Notes: generated by a model not told the origin, from the sequence alone. 64,000 nucleotides of DNA from Boseongicola sp. (GCA_014075275.1 CP046179.1:2551932-2615931), one strand, 5' to 3'. Positions 17,954 through 27,750 are shown, counted from the first letter of the stretch. Made by a program: numbers and translations.

Positions 17954-18412
17954 ATGCTGACATTACTTGGAAGCCTGCTGGGATTTTTATCATCCGCGTT
18001 TCCGGATTTTTTGAAACTCTGGCGCGATCATGCCGACCGCAAACATGAGCTGGCTATTTTAGATCGCCAGATGGAAGCGCAACGTCAAGGTCACACGCAG
18101 CGCCTTGAAGAAATACAGGTGGAAGCCGATGTGGCTGAAAGCAAGGCGCTCTATGCCCATGCCAGCCAGCCCAGTGGCGTGAAATGGGTGGAGGCTTTGC
18201 GTGCCTCTGTGCGCCCGATTATCACCTACGCGTTTTTCATTCTGTTCGCTACCGTCAAAACCGCTGCACTGTTCAAGCTATTGGATCAGGGTGTCGGAAT
18301 TACCGACGGGCTGATTGCGGTGTGGGATGCTGAAACGCAGGCGTTATTTGCCGCTGTCATGTCCTTTTGGTTCGGGCAACGCGCCTTGGCCAAGTTCCGC
18401 TCAAACCCTTGA
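17954..18412 (+). CDS. Holin-like membrane protein (3TM holin type)
   Basis: A 152-residue protein. It has an N-terminal amphipathic/hydrophobic segment (MLTLLGSLLGFLSSAFPDFL), a charged coiled-coil (residues ~25-70), and two hydrophobic segments (PIITYAFFILFATVKTAALF and around LFAAVMSFWFGQRALA). This architecture matches phage 3TM holins encoded next to GH24 lysozymes. It would permeabilise the inner membrane to release the lysozyme, which has no signal peptide. CAGGAG precedes the ATG. Confidence 0.65.
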   Translation: MLTLLGSLLGFLSSAFPDFLKLWRDHADRKHELAILDRQMEAQRQGHTQRLEEIQVEADVAESKALYAHASQPSGVKWVEALRASVRPIITYAFFILFATVKTAALFKLLDQGVGITDGLIAVWDAETQALFAAVMSFWFGQRALAKFRSNP

Positions 18413-18499
18413 AAAACATGATCTTATTCACTTGATAAGCACCCGGAATGAAGCGTTACTGTAAGTGTAAAAAGTAATTGAAAACAAGGAGATAGCGCT

Positions 18500-18793
18500 A
18501 TGAGCAAACTATTTTACAAGGCCATGATTGAAGATGTTCAAAACGAGAAATGTACTGATGCCGAGCTGTAAGCACTGCTTAATGCTTTTGAATACACGGT
18601 CAAAAAAATGGCCACCACACTGGCCCGCAAAGCTTGGTACGCACTGGAAGATTACGCCACTGCCAAACAATACGGCATTGACCGCTTTACGCTGATGATT
18701 GAGCGCAAAGAAGTCCTTGGGCAAGAGCAATGGCATGGCGTTTTTGAATATGGAAGTAAGAACCTGAAAGTTATAGGAACACTGGAAAAATGA
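18500..18793 (+). pseudogene. Small lysis-region gene interrupted by an in-frame TAA
   Basis: A strong AAGGAG precedes ATG 18500. The frame reads MSKLFYKAMIEDVQNEKCTDAEL, hits TAA at 18569-18571, and continues in the same frame ALLNAFEYTVKKMATTLARK to 18793. The two parts read as one ~97-residue protein. A single base change, such as CAA to TAA, would explain it. The downstream part could restart at ATG 18608. The stop overlaps the lysozyme start. Product unknown. Confidence 0.6.
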
Positions 18794-19224
18794 GACATAT
18801 CACACAAAACGGACTGGACCTGATCAAACGGTTCGAGGGCTTCTCTCGGACCGTTTATTTTTGTCCGGCTGGTTATCCGACCATCGGCTATGGTCATGTT
18901 GTCAAAGACGACGAGGACTTTTCGGCAGGCATTGATGAGGCGAAAGGAGAAGAGCTTTTACGTCAAGATGCCCAGATCGCAGAACGTGCTGTTTTGCGCC
19001 TGATTAACGTACCGCTGACAGACGGTCAGTTTGATGCACTGGTGTCGTTCTCCTATAATCTCGGCGGTGGCGCACTCCAACGCTCAACTTTGCGCCGTAA
19101 AATCAACCGCGAGGAACACGCCGAAGTGCCAGAACAATTAATGCGCTGGGTCTGGGCTGGTGGCCGTAAGCTCAAAGGATTGGTTCGGCGACGGGCAGCA
19201 GAGGCTGGATTATACGCGGTTTAA
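18790..19224 (+). CDS. Phage lysozyme, GH24 (endolysin)
   Basis: A 144-residue T4-type lysozyme that cleaves the NAM-NAG bond in peptidoglycan. The start region LDLIKRFEGFS carries the catalytic Glu (residue 16), and PTIGYGHVV matches the second active-site block. DALVSFSYNLGGGALQRSTL and the C-terminal RRRAAEAGLY are also typical. No signal peptide is visible, so export should need the holin. Its stop overlaps, tail to tail, the stop of the minus-strand metallopeptidase gene by 4 nt, with no terminator between. Confidence 0.92.
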   Translation: MRHITQNGLDLIKRFEGFSRTVYFCPAGYPTIGYGHVVKDDEDFSAGIDEAKGEELLRQDAQIAERAVLRLINVPLTDGQFDALVSFSYNLGGGALQRSTLRRKINREEHAEVPEQLMRWVWAGGRKLKGLVRRRAAEAGLYAV

Positions 19225-19931
19225 ATTAAAGCCATCTCAAGTTTGTGTTTCCGCTTCATCCAATCAGGTAATGTGCGGTCAAGCAGTTTATAAAACTCAG
19301 TCCCATGGTTATGATGGATAAGGTGGCAAAGCTCATGAATAACAACGTATTCAATGCACTCCTTAGGTGTTTGAATAAGATTGACATTAAGCGTGAGCTG
19401 ACCTTTTCCCGATAAGCTACCCCATCGTTTGTCCATTTTTTGCAGTTTCAGATTTGGCTTGTTTAAGTCTCCTTTTTTGAAACTGTCCCAGCAATCATCA
19501 AAGATTTTAGACAGGTACATCTTCGCCCGTCTTCTGTACCAAGAATCCATAAGCTTCTCTATGTGCTCTGGTTTGCTGGAAGTCGCATCGATACAGAAAT
19601 AGCCATTTTTCAAAAGCACTTTATCTTTGTCAGATACTTCTATTTTAAGTCTGTATTTTCGACCAAGATAGAGGTGGCTTTCACCGCCAACATATTTCCT
19701 GTCCGGGGTCCTTGGATCAAACTGGTTGAAATAAGAAATTTGCCGTTTAATCCATCGGGCTCTTTTCTTGACCTTACCTTCAATAGCTTCAAGCGATGAG
19801 GTTTTCGGCGCTTTGACCACGACACTTTTGTCAGGATGGACAGCGATTTCTAACGATTTACGATTCATCATCAAAAGTTCGTAGTCAATTTCTGTTTTGC
19901 CGTAGCTGATGGTGCAGGCAATACTTTTCAT
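19221..19931 (-). CDS. YgjP-like zinc metallopeptidase (M48/DUF45) linked to type I R-M
   Basis: A 236-residue protein with the zinc signature VIHELCHLIHHNHGTEFYKLL (HExxH and a downstream acidic residue). The N-terminal beta region and the block KRWGSLSGKGQLTLNVNL are typical of the YgjP/WLM-like family. Such genes are often found directly after hsdR. Its start overlaps the hsdR stop by 1 nt, so it is the last gene of the R-M operon. Whether it processes HsdR, as proteolytic control of restriction is known for some type I systems, is not shown here. Confidence 0.85.
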   Translation of the reverse strand: MKSIACTISYGKTEIDYELLMMNRKSLEIAVHPDKSVVVKAPKTSSLEAIEGKVKKRARWIKRQISYFNQFDPRTPDRKYVGGESHLYLGRKYRLKIEVSDKDKVLLKNGYFCIDATSSKPEHIEKLMDSWYRRRAKMYLSKIFDDCWDSFKKGDLNKPNLKLQKMDKRWGSLSGKGQLTLNVNLIQTPKECIEYVVIHELCHLIHHNHGTEFYKLLDRTLPDWMKRKHKLEMALI

Positions 19932-22900
19932 TATGCATGCCTCCTGCTTTTGGCTATCTGCATCGTTTTTTCAATGATTTCATCCATCTGCTCCAAGCTT
20001 AACGCCATATCAAACTTGTCTTTAACCTCGTCATAAAGAAAGTCGTCTATGTCGTTCTTGGCAGATTTTTGAGCATCATCATCGGCCCAGAAATCAACTT
20101 TCCAATGATCTTCAATGATGCGCTGAATAGCCAGAGATGTTTCTGCGGATACAGACTCAATCTCCTGTGCTTCTGCCTCATATTTCATGAAATATGGCTT
20201 GATTACACCATAGTAGGCGCATGCTTCATCATTACCGCTGATGCTTTCTGGTACGTCATCATGCTTTTTCGAAACAACTGAGTCACGAATATCACTCACC
20301 TTGTTAAGGTAATCGAGATCAGAGATGCGACGTGCTTTAAAGTCATCAATGGCTTGCTGAATCAGTTTTGAAAACTTCTCATAAAACGCGGGGTCTTCAT
20401 CCATTTTTTCGTTGATGACCTTTTTCGTTGCATGCGCGATAGTATCTGCTTTGGCAGCTGTTGATTTGCCAGAATGAATACCTTGACCTTTTTTTACAGC
20501 ATCAAAATTTTGATCGTCAAAAATATCGACAGGCGCATTTAGCTGAATAACCTCATTGGCCTGAATATGCGTATCGAGCAGTTTTTTAATCTTAGGCTCG
20601 TAATCACGGTAGTCGATGGCCTCTGCATAGCGCAGCTTCACTGATTTTTTTAAGTGCTGGAATCGTTTCAGATCAGCCTTATAGTTTCGTAGCTTGGCTT
20701 CATCCGTTTCCATGATAAATTTATCAGTTGAAAGCGCAATCCCGAGGGTTTTGCTATACTCAGCCAGTCTTTCGTAGAAATCCTCACGCAACTCATCATC
20801 CGCCAGAAGAACCTCAAAAGATTCTTCATCATGCTTGTTTTTGACTTCTCGGAAGACGTCCCATAAATCAGAATAGCGTTGCGGAAGCATTTGCACTTCT
20901 TCGTTAACCGAAGTCAGCGTGCCTAAAAGGTCTTCTTCGTCAAAGCCTTCAAACGCATCATACATCGTGAGAGCCTTATCCAGCTCACCCAGAACACTGG
21001 CATAGTCAACGATATACCCGAAGTCTTTGCCCTCGTGTAAGCGGTTCACGCGGGCAATAGCCTGTAATAAGGTATGCTCGCGCAAGGTTCTGCATAGATA
21101 GAGAACCGTGTTTTTGGGGGCATCAAAGCCGGTCAACAATTTATCAACAACAATCAGAATTTCCGGCTCTTCACCATATTTGAACTGGTTGATGACCTGC
21201 TTGGTATATTCCTCTTCGGAACCAAAGCGCTTCATCATCTTGTCCCAGAACTTGCCAACCTCATCAGTTGGACCTTCATCTACTTCCTCATGACCTTCAC
21301 GAGTATCTGGTGGTGAAATAATTACTTCTGATGTAACAAACCCAATATCCTTCAGGTGCTCATGATATTTAAGCGCTGCCGCTTTGCTTGGGGCCACAAG
21401 CTGGGCTTTAAAACCTGTGCCTTGCCAGTTGGCGCGATAATGCTCGCTGACATCAAAGGCCCGCATGTAGATAACCTGATCGGATTTATTCAGCATTTCA
21501 GCGCGGGCATATTTCTTTTTCAGGTCAGCCTGCTGGCCTTTGTTTAAATCTGATGTGTGACGATCAAACCAAAGGTCGATGGCGGCTTGATTTTGCTCCA
21601 TCTCTACGTGACGGCCTTCATAAAGCAATGGCAGTACAGCCTTATCTTTCACCGCCTGCTTGATGGAATAATGCGGCTCAATCAGACCGCCAAATTTTGA
21701 GAAGTTATTCTTCTCTTTTTTCAGAAGTGGTGTGCCCGTAAAGCCCAAATAGCAGGAATTGGGCAGCATCTGGCGCATTCTGGCGGCAAGAGAGCCAAAG
21801 TTTGTCCGGTGACTTTCATCCACCAGCACAAAAATATCCGGGGATTCATCGATGTATTTTTCGGATGCCCAGCCCTTATCAAATTTGTGAATAAGCGTGG
21901 TGATAATGCCGACTTTTTCTTTCAGGTGTTTCACAAGGTTACGGCCAGACGTGGCGCGTTCTTTGGAAAGGCCGCAGGCAGCAAATGTATTGCCCAGCTG
22001 TTTATCGAGATCATCTCGGTCCGTTACAAGAATGATGCGCGGATTTACAACCTCTGTATCCAAAGCAAGTGCACGTGTCAGCATCACCATGGTTAGGGAT
22101 TTACCTGATCCTTGCGTATGCCAGACAACACCACCTGTTCTAATGCCTTCGCGGTCGCGGCGCTTAATACGCTCAACCGTGGAACGGATCACAAAGAACT
22201 GTTGGTAACGCGCAATTTTCTTAATTCCCGCATCAAATAGCGTAAAGCGATAGGTCAGCTCCAGAAGTCTTTCCGGGCGACAAAGGCTGTAAAGCGCTTT
22301 GTCCTGCTCGGTGAGCATGCGCTCGCCTTCATTTTCTAACGCATCAAAAAACCCACGTGCAGGCGCAAATTCTCCAGAGAACAGCGCATCTTTTTGATCA
22401 TCACTTAAAGGCGTATTGATGATTTTGGTAATCTTGTCCTCTTTGTCTTCCAGTTCATTCCATACGCCCCAGAATTTGGCAGGTGTGCCTGCGGTCGCGT
22501 ATTGAGCCGCATTCTTATTCACACCCATCACCAATTGCACATAGGTGAATAATTTTGGGATGTATTCATCGCCCTGATTGCGGATATTTTGTGAAACAGC
22601 TTGCTCAACCTCCACCTTGGGAGATTTACATTCAATCACGGCCAAGGGGATGCCGTTGACGAATAGAACAATGTCCGGTCTGGCTGTTTCGACGCTGCGG
22701 TTACGCTCCACCGCGAATTCCGGCACAACATGGAACACATTGTTTGACGGTGTTTTCCAGTCGATATAATTCAGGTTAAAACTTTTGCTGTTGCCCTCAA
22801 CCGTCTGTTCCAGTGCAGTACCAAGGGTAATCAGGTCATAGATAACCTCATTGGTTTTTTGCAGCCCGTCATATTTGACGTTTTTGATCTTCTGGATGGC

Positions 22901-23143
22901 TTCCTGGATATTGGCTTCCGAGAAATGATAGTCTTTACCCTTGTAGTGAATACGGTTGAATTTCTTCAGTTTTTCACGCAGTACGCCTTCCAACAGCACA
23001 TTGCTGTTTTTACCACCGCGCATCGCCAATGCTTGTTCCGGTGGTAGATATTCATAGCCAAGTGCGATCAGCTCCTGCAGCGCAGGAATTTGCGACAGAT
23101 ATTCTTCGTTAAAGCGAAAGCCTTGTATATTACTCCCTGACAT
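19931..23143 (-). CDS. hsdR: Type I restriction enzyme, R subunit
   Basis: A 1070-residue motor/nuclease subunit. The N-terminal nuclease has ARPDIVLFV...LAVIECKSP (acidic residue and ExK near residues 157-173). The helicase follows, with Walker A in HTQGSGKSLTMVML, the DEAD-like FVLVDESHRTNFG, and motif III CYLGFTGTPL. DKLLTGFDAP and QAIARVNRLH are late helicase motifs. It translocates DNA in an ATP-dependent way and cuts away from unmethylated target sites. Length and motifs are intact. It overlaps hsdS by 1 nt. Confidence 0.95.
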   Translation of the reverse strand: MSGSNIQGFRFNEEYLSQIPALQELIALGYEYLPPEQALAMRGGKNSNVLLEGVLREKLKKFNRIHYKGKDYHFSEANIQEAIQKIKNVKYDGLQKTNEVIYDLITLGTALEQTVEGNSKSFNLNYIDWKTPSNNVFHVVPEFAVERNRSVETARPDIVLFVNGIPLAVIECKSPKVEVEQAVSQNIRNQGDEYIPKLFTYVQLVMGVNKNAAQYATAGTPAKFWGVWNELEDKEDKITKIINTPLSDDQKDALFSGEFAPARGFFDALENEGERMLTEQDKALYSLCRPERLLELTYRFTLFDAGIKKIARYQQFFVIRSTVERIKRRDREGIRTGGVVWHTQGSGKSLTMVMLTRALALDTEVVNPRIILVTDRDDLDKQLGNTFAACGLSKERATSGRNLVKHLKEKVGIITTLIHKFDKGWASEKYIDESPDIFVLVDESHRTNFGSLAARMRQMLPNSCYLGFTGTPLLKKEKNNFSKFGGLIEPHYSIKQAVKDKAVLPLLYEGRHVEMEQNQAAIDLWFDRHTSDLNKGQQADLKKKYARAEMLNKSDQVIYMRAFDVSEHYRANWQGTGFKAQLVAPSKAAALKYHEHLKDIGFVTSEVIISPPDTREGHEEVDEGPTDEVGKFWDKMMKRFGSEEEYTKQVINQFKYGEEPEILIVVDKLLTGFDAPKNTVLYLCRTLREHTLLQAIARVNRLHEGKDFGYIVDYASVLGELDKALTMYDAFEGFDEEDLLGTLTSVNEEVQMLPQRYSDLWDVFREVKNKHDEESFEVLLADDELREDFYERLAEYSKTLGIALSTDKFIMETDEAKLRNYKADLKRFQHLKKSVKLRYAEAIDYRDYEPKIKKLLDTHIQANEVIQLNAPVDIFDDQNFDAVKKGQGIHSGKSTAAKADTIAHATKKVINEKMDEDPAFYEKFSKLIQQAIDDFKARRISDLDYLNKVSDIRDSVVSKKHDDVPESISGNDEACAYYGVIKPYFMKYEAEAQEIESVSAETSLAIQRIIEDHWKVDFWADDDAQKSAKNDIDDFLYDEVKDKFDMALSLEQMDEIIEKTMQIAKSRRHA

Positions 23144-24324
23144 TACGCGGCCTCCTTGTTTTTAATGTGCCACTCACCGGACAACAGCTTTTGCATCAGC
23201 CCACGCTTTTGCGTGCGGTATTGATCGGCTAGCTTTTTTAGGAGTGTGACTTCTTGCTGAGCTGTGTTGAGCGTGTTCGCTATATTTTGCTGAACAGAAA
23301 GTTCAGGAAGGCAAATTGGAATTGCCCCCAGATCACCGAAGCTAACCGTCGCACGCACGCTTCCTTGTGCGCTCTTTTTAATTCTCTGCTTTGCTTCGCT
23401 TGATGAAAGCCAGTGTAAGAAATAATCGCTATGCGCTATTTTCTGGTCCAGCTTAAAGACTGTGTACATCGGGCTTAATATTCCGTTGTCCCAATCATCT
23501 AATCGTGCAATGGAACCCACATTAATACGTGATGGATTATAGGCATACTGGCCTTGCTGTACGATTTTGTAATTGCTTACATTCGCACTCGCCACACGGC
23601 GTTCAAATTGATCCTCTGGCAATACAAATCCACTGTGATTGGTAACACTCAATACGCGGTCAATCTCGTTGCCACGATTTCTCACAGAAACCTCTGAGAT
23701 AAAATCAGAAAGCTGTTTTTTCTTGTGTCCGGATTTATTAATTAACCTTGTTACCAACCACCCGAATTGGCGCTCTTTGGCATCAATCAGCGCTTCGGTT
23801 TTTTCGATGGCTTTATTCCAATTACTGAAAAAATCGAGAATTTCTCTTTGTTGATCAATACTAATCAGAGGTATTTCAATTTTGGAGAGCATATCTTGGT
23901 TAAGGTTGGATATATTTGTACCGCGACCATCTCGCTTCAATTCTTTTCTAAGAACGCCTGCTTGCATAAGCAGATTTACAAAAGCTGGAAGTATGTCTGA
24001 CGTTGTGAGCCTTGCTCTAATAGTAAAGCCAGAAAAACTGATCTTCTCTTTTGCGTCACGAACCAGCATGCAGCGTCCTACTAGTGCTTTATTTCCATTG
24101 GAACGAACAAAAACTAAATCTCCATCTTGCAAGTGATAAGAACTATTAATTTCTTTTTCTGTATGAACCGTTGATATTTCATCAACTTGGTCAAGGAAGG
24201 TTCTGTTCTGAAAATCTCCTACGCCAAGTACTTTTAAAGCATGGCCAGTTTCTCCTGACTTGAAATTCAAGCCGTTCTTGAAATCAGCAATATCGCTGAA
24301 TTGCACCGTACTCCAATTACTCAT
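23143..24324 (-). CDS. hsdS: Type I R-M specificity subunit (full length, two TRDs)
   Basis: A 393-residue specificity subunit with two target recognition domains. TRD1 starts near WSTVQFSDIADFKNGLNFKSGETG and TRD2 near KKKQLSDFISEVSVRN. Each is followed by a helical spacer; the first is ISIDQQREILDFFSNWNKAI and the second SVQQNIANTLNTAQQEVTLL. It defines the bipartite sequence read by HsdM/HsdR. I prefer the start MSNWSTV (24324) to the upstream MGVAM at 24336. It overlaps rhuM by 8 nt. The target cannot be predicted by eye. Confidence 0.92.
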   Translation of the reverse strand: MSNWSTVQFSDIADFKNGLNFKSGETGHALKVLGVGDFQNRTFLDQVDEISTVHTEKEINSSYHLQDGDLVFVRSNGNKALVGRCMLVRDAKEKISFSGFTIRARLTTSDILPAFVNLLMQAGVLRKELKRDGRGTNISNLNQDMLSKIEIPLISIDQQREILDFFSNWNKAIEKTEALIDAKERQFGWLVTRLINKSGHKKKQLSDFISEVSVRNRGNEIDRVLSVTNHSGFVLPEDQFERRVASANVSNYKIVQQGQYAYNPSRINVGSIARLDDWDNGILSPMYTVFKLDQKIAHSDYFLHWLSSSEAKQRIKKSAQGSVRATVSFGDLGAIPICLPELSVQQNIANTLNTAQQEVTLLKKLADQYRTQKRGLMQKLLSGEWHIKNKEAA

Positions 24325-25327
24325 CGCCACCCCCACGTTTTGTTAGTTTCTTTTCGAGGGTCTCTAATTCTTTGATATCTTCTTCGTCAGCAGCAATGGC
24401 CTCCGCTTCTTTTCGCTTGGTATCAAATTCGTCGTAGCGCTCTGCTGCAAGCTTTTGAGCAACTTCCATTTTGAGTTTTCCAGCATGAGTCAACAAGTCC
24501 CGCTCGTTGAACTCAAGAAACGCATCCAGTTTATCTGCCCAGCCATCCATGCTGATAGTTTTGCGTTTTCGCGCCTGATCTTCTGCGTAATCTAAATACA
24601 TGGTGACAATACGATTAAGCTCGTCAATTTCATCTTGCTGTAGGTAGTTTTTGGCGGTGCCAATATCTCCCTTCCTGACGATAGCGCCTTTGAAAGAAGT
24701 CAGGCCCATATTCACTTTTTCGGGATCACTCCGATCAGCAATCAATTCCGCAGCGGTTTTACCCGTTACCGCCCAGAGCATCTTGTTTTGTACTTTCTTG
24801 AAAAAGAGCTGCGCCTGTTCAGAGGTTTTATCGTAATCTACAGCCGTAGCGTACAGATCTTTTACTTTTTGATAGAAGCGTTTTTCAGATGCCCGAATGT
24901 CACGGATACGAGCAAGCCACTCATCAAAGTAATCCCATTTATCAGCTTGCTTGAGGCGCTCATCATCCATAGCAAAGCCTTTGACCAGATACTCCTTCAA
25001 AACAGTATTGGCCCAACGGCGGAATTGCGTGCCTCGAGGTGATCTTACACGGAAACCAACAGCCAGAATCATATCCAGATTGTAGTGTAAGACACTGTAA
25101 TCCTTACCATCTTTGGCAGTTCGTCGGAAATTCCGACAAACTGAATTTTCGTCCAATTCGCCGTCTGTCAGGATATTTTGGATGTGCTCTGTAACCGTAG
25201 ACCTGCCTTTATCAAACAGATCTGCTATTTCATCCTGCGTTAGCCAGACCGTACCATCAATAGCCGTTAAGTTAATCTGGGCAAGCCCATCCTCTGTTTG
25301 GTAGATGATTAATTCGCCGTTGCTCAT
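24317..25327 (-). CDS. rhuM: RhuM family protein embedded in the R-M operon
   Basis: A 336-residue RhuM protein. The N-terminal winged-helix-like part reads VWLTQDEIADLFDKGRSTVT, then LDENSVCRNFRRTAKDGKDY and the signature YNLDMILAVGFRVRSPRGTQFRRWA. RhuM genes are frequently found between hsdM and hsdS, but the molecular role is not established. Here it overlaps both neighbours (4 nt with hsdM, 8 nt with hsdS), so it is made from the same transcript. The C-terminus is a charged helix rich in Lys/Glu. Confidence 0.9.
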   Translation of the reverse strand: MSNGELIIYQTEDGLAQINLTAIDGTVWLTQDEIADLFDKGRSTVTEHIQNILTDGELDENSVCRNFRRTAKDGKDYSVLHYNLDMILAVGFRVRSPRGTQFRRWANTVLKEYLVKGFAMDDERLKQADKWDYFDEWLARIRDIRASEKRFYQKVKDLYATAVDYDKTSEQAQLFFKKVQNKMLWAVTGKTAAELIADRSDPEKVNMGLTSFKGAIVRKGDIGTAKNYLQQDEIDELNRIVTMYLDYAEDQARKRKTISMDGWADKLDAFLEFNERDLLTHAGKLKMEVAQKLAAERYDEFDTKRKEAEAIAADEEDIKELETLEKKLTKRGGGDE

Positions 25328-26838
25328 GCTGCCACCTCCTTTAGAAGGTTAGCCATCTTGCCACGTACTTCTGCCAACTCACCTTCGAGCGTATCGATTT
25401 CTTGCTGAACAGCTTCGATATCGATTTCTGCCTCTTCTTCGAAGGTGTCGACATAGCGTGGGATGTTCAGGTTAAAGTCATTTTCTTTCAGTTCGCCATA
25501 GCTTGCCAAATGAGCGTATTTTTCAATCTCTTCACGCGCTTCGTAGGCGTTTAGGATTTTCTCCATATTTTCATCCATCAGGGCATTTTGGTTTTTGCCC
25601 GGCTGGTAATCTTGGCTAGCATCAATGAAAAGAACGTCCTTACGATTTTCGTTAGCGCCGCCTTTTTCGCGGGAGCGGTCGAAAATCAAAATAGCGACGG
25701 GGATTGATGTTGTCGGGAACAGATTGCCCGGCAGGCCAATGACGGCATCCAGCAAATTATCTTTGATCAGTTTTTCGCGAATGCGCCCCTCGGCAGCGCC
25801 ACGGAAAAGAACCCCATGCGGTACAACGATGGCAACGCGACCTTCTTTTTCCACGGCTGCTTCAATCATGTGACTAATAAAGGCGTAGTCACCTTTTGAT
25901 TTTGGCGGCACGCCGCGCCAGAAGCGGTTATATGTGTCAGCCTCAGCTTCGTCAGCGCCCCACTTATCAAGCGAGAATGGTGGGTTAGCGACGATATTGT
26001 CGAATTTCATTAGACGATCATTTTCCACCAATGTTGGTGAAGTCAGCGTATTGCACCATTCAATCCGGGCAGAGTCGGCACCATGCAGGAACATATTCAT
26101 GCGGCACAAAGCCCATGTGCTGCCGTTCACTTCCATTCCATAGATAGAGTAGTTGCGGTCACCGACAGCCTTGACAGCTTCAATCAATAAGCCACCCGAA
26201 CCGCATGCCGGGTCGCAGATGCGAGCACCAACCTTTGGCTTGCACAGTTTGGCAACCAGCTCAGACACTTTGTGCGGGGTGTAGAACTCTCCAGCCTTTT
26301 TGCCTGCATCAGAGGCAAAGCGTTCGATCAGGTAAATATAAACATTACCGATAACATCTTCGGAAATGCGACTTGGACGCATATCAAGCTGTGGCTTGTG
26401 GAAGTCTTCCAACAGCATTTTTAGGCGACGGTTACGGTCCTTGGTTTTACCCAGATTAGCTTCTGAGTTAAAATCAATATTACGAAATACGCCTTCCAGC
26501 TTGCCTTTATTGGATGTCTCAATTGAGTCCAGTGCAATGTTAATCAGCTCACCAATATTGGCTTCATTGCGCTTTTCATACAGGTCGTAAAAACTTGCAT
26601 CTTTGGGTAGGATAAAACGTTCACGCTCTAGCTTGCGGCGAATACGCACATCGTCATCACCGTATTGCTTGCGATATTCCTCATAATGATCCTTCCATAC
26701 ATCCGAGATGTATTTCAGGAACAGCATCACAAGGATATAATCCTTGTAACCAGCTGCATCCATCACGCCACGAAAGGTGTCACAAGCAGCCCATGCAGCG
26801 TTATTTACGTCTTGTTGTTTAATTGCTTCATTCGTCAT
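25324..26838 (-). CDS. hsdM: Type I N6-adenine methyltransferase, M subunit
   Basis: A 504-residue methyltransferase. The AdoMet motif CDPACGSGGLLIEA is near residues 208-221, and catalytic motif IV NPPF is near 285-288. The N-terminal helical domain includes FLKYISDVW, and the C-terminus is a coiled coil. It methylates adenine in the HsdS-defined site and protects the host DNA. RBS and start (MTNEAIKQQ) are clear. A 17-nt gap separates it from the DUF2188 gene upstream, and it overlaps rhuM by ATGA. Confidence 0.96.
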   Translation of the reverse strand: MTNEAIKQQDVNNAAWAACDTFRGVMDAAGYKDYILVMLFLKYISDVWKDHYEEYRKQYGDDDVRIRRKLERERFILPKDASFYDLYEKRNEANIGELINIALDSIETSNKGKLEGVFRNIDFNSEANLGKTKDRNRRLKMLLEDFHKPQLDMRPSRISEDVIGNVYIYLIERFASDAGKKAGEFYTPHKVSELVAKLCKPKVGARICDPACGSGGLLIEAVKAVGDRNYSIYGMEVNGSTWALCRMNMFLHGADSARIEWCNTLTSPTLVENDRLMKFDNIVANPPFSLDKWGADEAEADTYNRFWRGVPPKSKGDYAFISHMIEAAVEKEGRVAIVVPHGVLFRGAAEGRIREKLIKDNLLDAVIGLPGNLFPTTSIPVAILIFDRSREKGGANENRKDVLFIDASQDYQPGKNQNALMDENMEKILNAYEAREEIEKYAHLASYGELKENDFNLNIPRYVDTFEEEAEIDIEAVQQEIDTLEGELAEVRGKMANLLKEVAA

Positions 26839-26855
26839 TTTTGTGCTCCTTGTGC

Positions 26856-27089
26856 TTATTTCGTATCTTTCGGTGGGTACGGGTCGTTGCCATAGCTGTT
26901 TCCGGCTCTGATTTTGCCGTCACGGCCATGGACTTTGGTATCGGATTGTTGGTTGCGGGCAATTTGTTCGGCACGTTCAATCGCTTCTTTCTGCGTATCG
27001 GTGACCTTTGTTGCCTTGCTATTACCTGCGCCCTTAACGGCCCATCCGTCGGGGTGCTTCACTACATGTTGATTTTTTCCTCGTGTCAT
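26856..27089 (-). CDS. DUF2188 domain protein
   Basis: A 77-residue small basic protein. It has the DUF2188 pattern: HVVKHPDGWAVKGAGNSKAT, a helix with QKEAIERAEQIARNQ, then VHGRDGKIRAGNSYGNDPYP. Family function is unknown; members often occur near R-M and toxin-like genes. It is 4 nt downstream of the half-size specificity gene and 17 nt upstream of hsdM, so it is co-transcribed with both. Nothing shows a direct role in restriction. Confidence 0.82.
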   Translation of the reverse strand: MTRGKNQHVVKHPDGWAVKGAGNSKATKVTDTQKEAIERAEQIARNQQSDTKVHGRDGKIRAGNSYGNDPYPPKDTK

Positions 27090-27093
27090 AGTA

Positions 27094-27750
27094 TTAATTC
27101 CTTGCTCTTGACTGAGTTTGACCCGGAGTAGATGTTACCGCATCGAAGCCGGGTTTTTTATTACTCGCGGTTTGGCGAGATTCTGATGCCATCTGCATCA
27201 AAATTCCTTGGGTGTAGATCGCTTTGCGATTTTTAATCTCTTCTAAGAGTTGCTGCTCTCGCATGGAGAGACTGAAAAACTCAGCCACTTTTTTTTGCTG
27301 CCCTAATGAAGGCAGATTAACTTCCAAATCCTCTAAGCCCTGCTTGCTGACCATTTTGACCATGGTGCCTTTTGATCTAGACGCAAGGTAAGACTGTGAA
27401 GACGGTTGGTTGATCCACCAAAGCAGAAATTCTGGCACGACCTTTTTTACATCTGGCCGTACACGGAATAATGGCGCTGCCACAATTGTGCTCTCTACAT
27501 CCTCATTCAGTAGTGCAGCAGTATTTGTCTGGCCACGAGAGCGGAAAATAATATCCCCTAACTTGGCAAGCTGATTCGACTTAGGTTTGGTGTGGTCGAT
27601 GTGGATGCTTTCACTCAGGTGCACGAAGTTGTCGTCACCAAGATCTTTCATCTGAATGACCCTAACGCTACCATCCTTGGATGCCTCAATCCGAGAGCGA
27701 AACGTCACTCCTGATGAAACAGTGGCTACATCTTTTAACTTTAAAATCAT
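27094..27750 (-). CDS. Half-size HsdS-like protein (single TRD), first gene of the R-M operon
   Basis: A 218-residue single-TRD specificity-like protein: LKLKDVATVSSGVTFRSRIE, VIQMKDLGDDNF, a central LGDIIFRSRGQTNTAAL, then GLEDLEVNLPSLGQQKKVAEFF and a helical spacer. Full HsdS proteins have two such units, so this could act as a dimer or as an alternative partner to the full-length HsdS in the same operon. I chose the start MILKLKDV at 27750 because it matches family N-termini and lies downstream of the predicted promoter at 27788-27816. Longer starts would overlap the promoter. Confidence 0.75.
   Translation of the reverse strand: MILKLKDVATVSSGVTFRSRIEASKDGSVRVIQMKDLGDDNFVHLSESIHIDHTKPKSNQLAKLGDIIFRSRGQTNTAALLNEDVESTIVAAPLFRVRPDVKKVVPEFLLWWINQPSSQSYLASRSKGTMVKMVSKQGLEDLEVNLPSLGQQKKVAEFFSLSMREQQLLEEIKNRKAIYTQGILMQMASESRQTASNKKPGFDAVTSTPGQTQSRARN

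Noticed and set aside
1-19224. Gene transfer agent cluster
   Set aside because: DUF1833, NlpC/P60 and tail-tip order recalls GTAs, but gpD/gpE heads, lambda portal, holin and GH24 lysozyme and the adjacent R-M cargo fit a lambda-type prophage.
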